Shown piece after piece: positions 1 through 12,000 of a stretch of DNA of 64,000 nt. A program made the translations under genes and the position numbers. This DNA is from Volvox africanus (Eukaryota; Chlorophyta; Chlorophyceae; Chlamydomonadales; Volvocaceae): assembly GCA_030268105.1 (NCBI GenBank), contig BSDZ01000079.1:4541001-4605000 (forward strand), written 5' to 3'. The number at the start of each line of letters is the position of its first letter. Position 1 is the first letter of the stretch. Below the pieces are notes generated by a model. It worked only from the letters and a program-made list of their open reading frames with translations, was not told where the DNA came from and searched no databases.

Positions 1-3000
1 TTTGAAATGCCTGGTCGGCTGGCCTCAGGAAGCGTATGGCGAATGAAAGGACTCGGCTCGTACCAGCTAGCGCGTATTGGCGCACGAGACAGCGCTGGGG
101 CCTCTGTGCTTATGTACATCTGTCCATTTCCAGACCCCATGGCTGCCATCCCGGCCCCCACCGGCTCTACCACAATGTCACAAACGTTGTCCTGTACATC
201 GTACGGTTCATTTGAAATCCCGCCGTTTGGGAGCGGGTTGAAACCCTTGACAGGTTGTGCATAGCACCCCGCTGTCAGTGGGTTTGTGCCGTTGCTGGGG
301 ACCTGTGTATCGGAGGTGGAAGCCTCGTCAGTCGCACATGAAGCCGCCGGCACCGGTACTAGCGTTGATACGTCAGATGGTGGACTGTCACAGTGGGCGC
401 GACTGCAAGTGCCGGCTGCCACATCAGCTGGCAAGATTTCGCAACTGCCCCTCACCACTTCCTTGCCGCAGTCTACAGCTTGTGGCCCCACCGTCGCCAC
501 TGCTGCCGCTGTTCTCGGCACCGTTTTCCCATTATCCACCGCTGCTGCTCCCACCACCGTTGACGACGTTTCCTCCGCTCTCGCCGCCGTGCGCTCAGCG
601 TCCTCAGACACATGCTTTCGGACTCCATCCATTTTCCGCGCAGCCTCGGTGGGACTGACCTGCCACCGTATGACCATTTCCTCGGCTGTAAATATGGCTT
701 CAGGGCAGGGCTGCGGTTGGGACAGCGGTTGCGGCCCTCCAGCTTGTCGGGCTATCCCTCCTGGCGTCACCTCAGTGTGGGCATCACCATCAGCACACCG
801 TGTGCTGGCGGCAGTTTCTTGATGGTTTTGCGGGGCGATCGACTGTGACAACAACAGCTGCCGACGCCGTGTTGGCGACGTTTTCGCTACTGCCGCTGGC
901 ACCGCCAGCGACACCTCCGACGTCGACGCTTCCAAGAGCGATGCGCACGATGAAGATGTCACGGCCGCCACGGCGGCGACAGCAATCGTTTCAGACACAC
1001 TTGACACGCAAGAGCTAGTCAGGGGATGAGGCGCCGATTCATCAATCGTAAGTGGGGACACAGTGTTTGCCCCGTGGGCCAATGACGCGCAGCTGGTCGG
1101 CTCGTCCTCAGCCTCTAGTACGGTGGGCAGGTCCGGCGGCGCGAATCGCGGCAGCTCAGCTGGAATATCAAACGCGCGCATCACACCCGCCAGCGCGGAC
1201 GACGGCACAACACCGCCGCCGCCAACGGCTGCCGCACTGGCTTTACCGCTTGGCCCCGACGTCTGTGGAGATAACGACGGTGATAATCTGGGGGCTGTAT
1301 CTGGTAATAGTAAGGCGTCAGCATCTGGAACTAGCAAAACCAGTGGCGGCTGCTGCTGCTGCCAATCCCGTACAGGCGAACCGTTTAGCGCTATAACGGG
1401 CGGCGGAGCACCAGCGGTGGCGCCACCATTATCGTGTTCACGAGCCATCTGAATGACCAAACCCAGGCCTACCGGCGAATCTGCACTTACACCCTCCTGA
1501 GTCCTGTGCACACAGGCGGCGCCGGCGGCATCCCTGTAACAGTCTCCTCTGTTACTGCCAACACCAGTAGGCCTTTCGTCCCTAACCTGGAGCCGCAACG
1601 CCTTCCATGGAGAGCCACTCTCAGAACTGCTACCACCTTCGCCGCCCATCCGTTCAAGCGCGCTACTTGGAGGCCAACTGTTGCCAGCGCCCGCCACCGC
1701 TTCCACCGCCGCTTCCACTACCGCGTCCGCCGCAGCTGGCGCTACACGGCTGATGCCTGGCGGTGCAATTGGAGAGTTCCTGTTTTGGGCATTTGGCGTC
1801 ATGTTTGGGTTGGACACCAGCTGCGCGAGGCCTTCAGACGAGTTACTCGCGTTGGAGATGTTGAACGAGCCGCGGGACAGTCGTGAGAGCATCGGTGGTG
1901 CCGGCGCGCCCTGCGGCAGCGACGTCACGCGCGAAAGGCCACCGGGGCCGCCACTGATCCTTCCGAAGCTGTCGCTGCCAAATCGCCGAAGACCGCCAGT
2001 GCCACTGCTGCCTGTCACACCGGAGCCAACAGGGCTGGCACCACTGCCGCTGTTGACGTCACTGATGTGACTTGTGCTGCCATTGAGCATGTCGGTACTT
2101 CCGTTGCTGCGCCTAATGCCGGATGAGCCTACACTGGCAACGTGACCGATGAAGGAACTTCCTTGAGTTCTGGGTGGCATGTCGGCCGACGGTCCAGCGG
2201 CGGCAACCAAGGAGGTTCCCATCTGATGTGCATCCGGAAGTATGGCGGCGGCGGCGGCGGCGGCACCATCATTGCAACCAATTCCGACGGTACTGGAGGA
2301 GCTGATGGATGCCCCTGACGGCGAGGACCCATACAGAGACGAATACGATGCATTTCCCGCTGCGTCGGACCCACCCAAAGGCATCGATGTCGGTATTGGA
2401 CTGACTCCACGAGTCTGGGGGGGCGATGGCGATGGCGAGCCCGGGTTGCTGATGCCGACGGCGGCGTGGGAGCCGGGATGACCCATTCCCGTTTCGGAGC
2501 CGTTAAATGAATATTGGGCACCTTGTGGCTGTTGCGGCTGATGCTGGTGTGGCGGCGGTTGCAACGGCGCATGGCCTCCAGGGTGGCTAGCTGCAGAATA
2601 CTGTGACGCCAGCGATGGTGACGGCGATAGCGACGGCTTAGTCAACGGCAGTGAGGGCTGAAGAGGCGCCGCCGTCGGCAACGGCTGTGGCGGCAGCCAC
2701 TGGCCGCCGCCGCCGCTATTGATATTGTGCGGCATTCGGACCCCCATCGGGGCAGCGGGCGCCACCGAGGAACCCTGGGGTGTCAATGCCGTCTGTGCTG
2801 CCACCGTCGCCACCATGCAACAGTCCACCTGTTCCTGTCGGGCGCGTTCTATCTCCCGCAGCATGCCTTCCAACAAAATTCCGATTTGTTTGAAGCTCGG
2901 TCTCTGTTTGTGGGCTGGCTGCATGCAGTTGCTGACCAATGTGGCGTAGGCGCGGGGGCACGAAGGCGGGAGGTGCGGGAAGCCACGCTGGTGGATCAGA

Positions 3001-6000
3001 CGGCCCTGTGGACCGTACATCCAGCACGACCGGCTACAGTACAGCTCCCACAGCACGACGCCGTAAGAGAAGACGTCGGCGAAGCGGGTCAGGTTGCCCG
3101 CATGGGTCACTGCAGGTTGGGATGTGGTGGGATGGGTCTGGACTTTGAAGACGAGACGATCCATATGACGCCGTCAATCGCCGTCAACCACGCTCAGCTC
3201 AGAAGGCTTAGGGCCGCAGCTGCAGATGCTTAGGGCCCGTCGACACTCACCCTTACCTCACCCTTGTGCGCTGCTATCACCTAAATCACGCATCCACACA
3301 TTCATTCCTCCTTTCCCTCCTCCCTCTCTTCCTCCTTCCCTTCCCCATCCCCATCCAGCCACCCAGCTGGGCCCCACCTTCGGGCGCTGTGTAAAAGGGC
3401 GTTCCGCGCTTCGTATTGGAGACGTGACTCTAATCGGGGAGACGGTCCAGGGAGGGGCTCGTTTGGCAAGGGAGGGAGGTGCTGAGCATGGCAGCATGCA
3501 GATGGACAGACAGACAGACAAACAGACAAACTGGGCATCAGCTCCCCCTACCCTGTCCAATCCTCATCTCCCCCTGTCGCTCTCTCCCTCCACGCACCTG
3601 CTCCCCCTGCATGTGCACCGACAGCCCAAAGTCCGCAATCTTGGCGGCGTAGCCCAACACGCTGCTGTCGTCGCGGCGGAGGAGAACCTGGCCGACGAGG
3701 GACAGGGGGCAAGAAGGCACTGTGATGCTCAGCTCATCAACGGACGAGGGGTTGTGCGCGTCTCTGCCATGCGCGTCTCTTACGTTGGCAGGGTTGAGGT
3801 CTCCGTGGATGATGTTGTGTTCGTGGAGGTACTGCAAGCCCCCAGCAATCTCCCGAGCCATCTGGGGGGAGGTGATACAAGGATACACAGAGCTGTAACG
3901 GATGCGGACAGAAAAAACGGAAGGCTATACACAGCTACTTCAGTGAAGGACGATAAGCTAAGTAGATAGCGTGGGAAAGGAGTGGGTATGGAGCAGAGCT
4001 CTGAGGTCAGCTTGCTCTGGGGAGCAAGCTGACCAGGCACGGTATGACCACCGAAACAGTATAACCGATATAACCGGTATAACCGATATAACCGATACCT
4101 CTCGCTCTCTTCCCTCTTCCCCCTTACCACCTGCCCCCTCTCCTCCCGCCTGTCTCCTGACTCCGCCCTCTTCCCTTACCTGCAGCACCCACTCCATCTG
4201 GGGGGAGCCTGTGGCGGAGTTGAGGAAGGAGCGCGCCTCGATGGCGTGACGCAGACTGCCACCGTCACAGAACTCCTGAGAGGCAGGGAGGGAGGAAGGG
4301 ACGGGGCAGCAGGGACGAGGAATGGGAGATGTATTTGCACACGTAGCAAAGTGATCCCCCAAAAGTGATTATACCCGTTCAGCACCAGACATCCCTCCTT
4401 TCCCTTTCCTACCTGCACTATGTACAGCCTCCACTCCTGAATGACCTCCGTCTCATTGAGGATCTGCAGCCCCGTCATGGCGCCCCCCCGCTGGCTGTCC
4501 ACGTGCATGGGCTTCAGGTCGCAGGTGTAGGTGGTCACCACGTTGGGGTGAAAGATGGACCTGCGCGTGAGGGGCGAGGGCACGAGATGGCACGATGATG
4601 GATGAGGGCGAGGAAAGGATGAGGTGGCATGTGGCATCATCGAGCCGGCGCTTGACCACTTTCCGTTCCGTCCGCTGTCCCTGCCTGTGTTGCCGACCCA
4701 GCGCTTAAGCCCAGCCCCCACTGACGCACGCACTTTGACAGTGCCGCCTCCATGAGCGCCGCGTGTCTGCCCTGAGTGACCGCATCCGCCGTCAAGGTCA
4801 TGGTCTTGACCGCCACCTGCAAGCCCTTCCACAGTGCTGTAGGGTAGTCCAGCCAAGCAGGCAGGCAGGCAGGCAGTCAGGCGGGCAGGCAGGCAGGCAG
4901 GCAGGCAGGCAGCAGGGCAGGGGAGCAGGGCAAGGAAAGACGGAGGATACGGGAAGGTCGATGGTGGGGGATGAGACAGGAAGGTGGGACTTACAAGTCA
5001 GAGCAGGGAAGGATAGAAGGCGTCCGTTGTAACGGGGACAGTTGAAGAGTGCGTAGGCATTGCCGGGTAGGTAACCCCCACCCAATAGCACATGTGAGGG
5101 CTGTAAAGGAAGAGGAACAAACCGCAACACCAATATGAAAAGACAGGGTCCTCTTCAGCCCCACCACCTCGTGTATGGCCCGGTAGACCCTTACCTTTAT
5201 ATACAGTGCCGAACGCCCCAGAGCCCAGCACCTGTTGGATGACCAACTGGTTCTCGTTCAGGCGGCTCTCAAAGTCGGCTGTTAACTCGCTCAGAGCCAA
5301 TTCCAATCCCAGCATGCCGCTGGTGCCGCCGCCGCTGCGACCATTGACTACGCCACCGCCGCCACCGGGCCCAGGACCATTGCCGCTGGCGGCACCCACA
5401 CTGGCATCGCTCCGAAATCCATCCACGCGAGCCGCAGCCGTTGGTGCTACCAGCGGATGCTTGAGGCTGCAGGACAGGCCACCGCTGACCGCCGGCGGCA
5501 GCGGTGGTGAAGGATCTCTTACGGCAGTGCCAACTAAGCTGTCTACGCGGAACAAATTAGATAGCGAACCAACGAGCAGCCGGCCCAAACCTGGTTTGGA
5601 GACTCCGGCGGCTGTCGACGCTGCCACCGCATCTGCCGACGCAGCAATGGTGCTTGAATTAGCAGTGTTGTTGCGAGTGAGGGACGGGGAAGGCTCATTG
5701 CTGAAGGTCGGTGAGCTTCCAGTGGGCACGCTGGCGGCGGCAATTCCGCTGCCTCCGTTTGGGCTTCCGGGTCGGTACTCAGAGGTGGTGGTAGCACCAC
5801 TGCTGCCGCCAAGTAGGGCTGCAAGCGTGCTGGCGCTAGAGCGCTTGGTGCTAAGGCGGTGCTGTAGCAATGTGTTGTCTTGAACAACAACGCTGTAGCG
5901 GGCGAAAGGCGTGGCGGTTACTGTGCAATCGGGGTCCGCAGTATTGTGCTGCTGCTGTTGACGTTGTTGCAATGGGGAGAGTGGCTGTAGCGGACCGGGT

Positions 6001-9000
6001 CGGATGGGTACAGCCGCCGCTGTGCTTGTCGCGCTGCATGCGGAGGCATCAACGACGGGTCCTCGCCTGGCGACGGTGCTGCTGATCCCACCCTCAACGC
6101 TGCCGCCGGCCGCAGTGAGGGGTAACGCACCAAAGGTGCCGCCGGGGACCTCTTGACTACGCCGCGATAATCCACCACTGCCGCCGTTGACGCCCTCAAT
6201 AGTGCTACTGCTGGCGATGGCACTGCCGCTGGGCAGCCCAACGCAGCTGCTGCTATTGCCGGTGGGAGCGTCACCCATATGGGCGGCCACTGCTGCGGCC
6301 GCCGTTATGGTGGCCCCGGTGCCAAACACACCGCCGCAGGTTAGGTTGGTAACCTCGGAGCCACTGCAGGTAGAGGGATTGTGGTCGCCGGTCGGGATGC
6401 CGGTGATGGAGCCGCTGCCACCTCCCGGGATGCTGCTGTTGCGTGCGCTTCCGCTGCCAAATGCGTTATTCACCACCGCTGCCATAGAAGCAAGCATCAT
6501 CACCGTGCCCTGTTTACATGGGCCGTCATTTATGTGACATTCAAAGCTTGTGAGCTAAATAATATGCATTGTGCTTTGCTTTGCTATGTTTTGCTATGCT
6601 AAGATTAATGTAATATGTTATCATGTTATTGCTGTGATGTGATACGATATGAACGATATGGTAAGAATCGTCCTCGTTCATATCTCATTCATATCGCCCT
6701 ACACTGCGCCCTGCTCTTCTGTCAACCAGGTGAGTGCCTTATGCAAAAAACCACCACCCCACCTCTACGGCCAGGGAGACCAGAAGTCATGCGTTGTGCA
6801 ATCCCATTTTATCGAGGTGCACAGGGCCCTTGTACAGTTACCTGCGGTGGGCGGCTGCGCCACGAGGCGCCTTCGTCCTCGGCGTTACCTCCACCACCGC
6901 TGCCACCAGCCGGCGAACGATGTCCAGAAACCGCAGCGCAGGTGCCCAGAGCCGGGACTGGAACCCTGGTCCCACCTTCCATCAGCCTCATCGCCGACGG
7001 AGGCGATGATGGAGGCGTTGACGGAGGCGTGCTGGCGGGCTCTGCAAGCCGCATTAGGCTTAGTTGCATGAATGGGCTATCAGCTGGTGATGGTGGTGGC
7101 CCCAAAGCCGCACCTTGCTTGCCGGCGCCATCCCTGGATCCTAGCCCATCCACGCGGTTGACGCCTCCGGGCCATGGGACCGAACAGGACTCTCCGTCAC
7201 CCGTTAGGGAAGCCTCCGACCTGCAGCTACGCAGCTGCGGGGGCGGGGGCAACGCCGGAGAGGCTAAGAGTTCGCCACTGCGTGATGGTGATAAAACGAT
7301 GGAGGCGCGTCGTGGCAGCGCCGTTGGTTCTTCTTCCCACGTCTGTGCGTCACGTTCCTTGTCTCTGCCGCCGCCACTGTCATCGCCGCCATCTGCCAGC
7401 CTAACGCCCCCCGCTGTGGTCGTAGCAGTGGCTGTAGCAGCGGTCACGACGCTGTTGATGCGGGGGCTCGGAAAGGTATCTTCAGGGACATATTTTGTGA
7501 CAGGGAAGTCAAGCCGGTGCGCGCCGTTTTCATCGGGCCTGACAGAGGCCTCGGTAGGCCGAAGCGCATCCTTCACGTTCTCTCCGTTTACATCTGCGAT
7601 GGTGGCGGCAGCTGCGACGGCCCCTGCATCACTACCGCTGCCGTGGGCGCCAGCGCTGACCTCAACCCAAGACACCGCGTTACTGGTACAATATGGCACC
7701 GTGCTGCTCGCACCGCGGCTGCTGACATACCCGGCATCAGGATCCCTGAACGTCGCAACGCCCGGCACGGAAGGACCAAGCGGCCTTGTCATCGAATCCG
7801 TTTGTAAAGATGCTGACGTCGATGCGCCCGCCATCACTGCCGCCGCCGCCGCCGCTGAATCCATGGAAGATAATCCCCTTGATCCCCCATGTAAGGATGT
7901 CTCCACGCCGCTGCCACCGCGACCGCCACCACTTCCGTTGCTGCCGTTGCTGAAAGTAGCGCTGTGCCTAATTCGTCTGGGTCTGTCCCCTTGGATACCC
8001 CGCCGACTGGACTCGAGGTAGCCGTTTCCAGGAGGCGATTGTGCAGGATAACTGCCGAAGCCGCCACCATAGCCGTCGCTGCATCTGCTGCCGCCGGCAG
8101 GTTCAAGTCCCGGCTCCGCCACCGCCAGGGTTGGCATCCGGGATCTGGAACAACCAATGCCAGGTTGGATACTGGCGGAGGCACCAACGACGTCATAATC
8201 CATGGGGCCGCCGCCGCCGCCCGCGAGGGAGCTGCTGCCGCCAGTGACGGAGCCATTACCGCCGCCACCGCCACCGTCAGGCCGAGATGCTGGAAGGCGG
8301 CTGCTGCTGCCGCCACCACCCCAGGACGACGTCGACGCCTCGGGATCTCTGTCCAGTCCGGAGCTGGGACTGCGTTGCATGGCCTTACGCATGTGTACGT
8401 TGATATAGCGGGTGCTGCCGTGACGGCGGTCTAGCAGCACGATTACGCTGATGCCGATGGCCGTCAGGATCACCACAACCGCCACCACCACGACAGGAAT
8501 GATCCATTTGGTGGAGGATTTTTGATGGGCTGAGGTTGTGTGCAAAAGTGTCATTATGGCGCCTGGGGTGCTCAACAAATGTGGGGAAAAGTAACGGTGA
8601 GGCCACGGAAAAGGGTGAGGATGGCCAAGAAGGCCGCGGGCAAGTAGGGTGTTGCGTCGATGCAAAACATAGCATACAAAATGATTAACATAAGACGTAT
8701 GATGGTCAAGAGGCCCGTTATGCCTTTAAATTTAACTGTCGGCTTTTTTATTTACCTGGCAGCAGCTCGTCCAGATCGTACCGTTGGTACGGCATAACGT
8801 CATCACGCAGGCTTACGTTTTCCACCCGCATGCCTATGCCCTGCAGACATACACAGCGTGGACATGACATCCAGGGGGTATGTGGAGGGGCGGGCTGCCC
8901 TAACTGCACGGTATATATTAAACTGATCTCTTCGTCTTTATAGATTGCGGCAAAATAGCCGATTGAGACATCACGAGACCTCTATCTCCTCATTGATAGC

Positions 9001-12000
9001 AATTATAAACTATTCGTTCGCAACTTTCTAAGGTCACACAGCACGACTCACATACACAGCTAGCTATGGGAAAACTGCGCACGTTGTTAATTTCCAGCAA
9101 TACTAATGGGTTTGCGTCTTGCATTGCGAACGGATGGCAGTGCCCTCCTCGTCAATAAGATGGGATCATTATGGCATGAAGATTGGCATGGCGTATGGCA
9201 TATACATTCAGAATTTCAGATATGATGCGGATTTGAGTTTCCTGATGACACTCTATGCTCATGTACACGACTATTCGTTATGACGACTGCAACGACACAA
9301 CAAAGATGCATCGATCCCCCGAGAGGAGGTCAACCCAGGCATTATCGCCTCCCCTTTTTTAGCCCCTTATGTAGCCCCTTATGGGTTTCGGCACGCGGAT
9401 ATCAAGGCGACGGTGACGCTGAGCGCAAGTCCGCTGGCGCACGTCTCAGGCCTGTACCCTGCCCTCATACATTCCAAACCCCATCCCACCCGGCCCAGGT
9501 CCCCTGGTCGCCTCCCGGCAGTAACCCCCAAAGCGGCTCACTAGCATAGAATTGATGATTAATACGTGAGGTCCTCCAACGGTGGCGTTGAAGACCTGAA
9601 TTCCGAGACCCCGACACGCGTTTTGAAGCTGTGAGCTGTAATTGCTCGGACCAGCGGCGGCTGAGGAATTAGACAATTGAGAAGCAGAGACGGAGGAGGA
9701 CCCGATGGCGAGGATTTCGTAACATGCGACCCATATCTGCAGCTCCTGCGGTGATACACTGACTGTCGCCCCGTCCAGGATCAGCGCGGGGGGATCGCCC
9801 GAGAGGGAGGGCACCCGGCTGCCCTCCAGCGCCCACACAGGAAGGTCCAGGCAGCGCACAAGCCGGTCGGAGGGCCAGCGGGAGGGACTGCCCAGCCCCA
9901 CAAGGGTCAGGTTTCGGAGCGTAAGACTGAAATCGCTGCCGTTCCAGACAGCCCACGTGGACCGAGTGTGGCCGAAATCGAGTACTGGGGGTGGCAGCAC
10001 CCCACCTGCAGCCGCTGCGACCGAGATGACGTTCACGTACGGACCTACGATATAGCTGCGCTGCAACACGACACGCCCGTACGACACGGGTGCGAATACG
10101 GACGGCGCCGTATGGTTATAACTGTACAGCGACACCGCCGCCAGGTTGGGCACGCCGGGGTAAGCTTCAAAGAGGCCGGGCTGCGAGGTCAGGTCCCCGG
10201 CAGATGCGTTCAGCGCCGAAACCAGGGCTGCTGTGGAGTTGACCCCCAGGATTTGGGGGTAGCTGTCCAGCGGTGAGGGCGCGAAGAGTGAGATGCCGAT
10301 GGTGCGTTGGGACAGAGTAAACGGAGCTGGTGGCGCGGAGGTGATGACCAGGTTGGCGGCATCAATTCCGAAGCCAATAAAGCGGGACAAGGTAAAGGAG
10401 GTGGCTGTGAAGGACGATACCTGCAGGTGGCCAGAGAAGCGCAAGCGGGGTGGGGAGCGGCCACGATATCGGGGGCGTCCATGCCAGCGGCACGTTGAGC
10501 TCAGCTGCAGAGAAAGAGAATCTCCAAGGAAAAAGAACAGCGGCAGCAACAGCAATAATAGCAGGAGCAACAAATGGCTAGGCACCGGATGTGATGCGGC
10601 GTCGGGGCTGGTTAAGCGGAAAGGTATGCACGTACCTTGGCGACCTGTACTACATCCGCCAGCCACCCCATCATAACCGGCGCCATCAGGTTGGACCCAT
10701 CTGCCAGGCTCCGAAACCAGGATACTTCGTACGACAGCTCGTCCGAAGCCAGGACGAGCGTCACATTGGTGAGGATGACGGACTGAGGGCTAGTGACGTA
10801 CGGGTCCGGCCTGCGCCCATGTATGGAGTAGTTGTATCACGGGTCAGGCTGTACATGAGACAGGGTATATACTGCCAAGAGTGAGACAGCAGGGTACGGA
10901 TCTCTGCTGCTGGACGAGCGATCAGAGGGCCGTATCCTCTCCAACGATTTGCAGGATATCTCGAGCAGACGACTGAACCATGAGATAGCGGGTTAATTCC
11001 AATGGCAGGCGCCGAGGTACCAGTGCGACGAATACTGCTGCACAGTGCAGATATGTTTAAGTGCATCTCACTCTCACTCATTACACGTATCACACGTGTT
11101 GATATGCGATATATTTGCATCGAATATTCGGGCACTGAGGCGCCGCCAGTGGAATAAAAAAATATGTGTGCGTGTTGGTGTGATGTGTCAACGACCGCAC
11201 GAGCATGACGCGGATAAGTTGGGGCGAGGATGAGGTAAGTTGCGGCGGTGCGGTGCGGCCTGGCCCGTAAGCAGGCCGAGGTACCATGATGTATCCCAGA
11301 GAGGATCATGTGCGAGGATGCAACCCTACGTTGCTGTAACCTCAACCGCACTCTGTTAAACCTCGCTGAACCCTCGCTTCTGGGAACCTTGCACGAACCC
11401 TGAGCCTAGGTGACAAGGCCTTGCTGCGTAGGACCTGCCTCTATTCGTAAAACATAGGGATGTAATGAGCCACAATCTAACTTTTATTTTTACCACTTTG
11501 ACACCTCTTTCCGCGGCGGCATCGCGGCGCCCGAGCTGATCACGCAGACCACGAATCACGCAGACCATATCGGGATCGGCTGAAGTGACCTCGGACACGT
11601 TCATCCCGGCAGCTGCTATGCCCCCCTGATCTGTGCTCGTGGTTCCTTCCCCTCCGTGCTACCCTCAGATCTCGCGAGTGCATACACACACACTCACACA
11701 CACACACACACACACACACACCTGGCTACGAAATACATCGGGATGGCCAGCACCCCCGTCTGCGGTGCTGCCAGGTTGATGAGGGTGATTTGCTCCAGGG
11801 AGATCCGGGCGGGGGGCTGCACCAGGAACACGGAGCGCATCAGAGCGGCGTCCAGAACCACCGCCCCTGACGAAGGAGGGGGGGTTGACGAGGAGGAAGA
11901 AGAGGACGACGACGGGGAAGAAGTGGAGGAGGAGGAGCCTGGGGCCACGCCGCGGAGAGTAAGGTTCACTTGGACAGATACAGGTTTGTAAGGCATACCG

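Noticed and set aside
257..2070. Several plus-strand open frames in the first 2 kb
   Set aside because: They overlap the continuous minus-strand kinase tail, whose frame continues directly from a recognisable kinase C-lobe.
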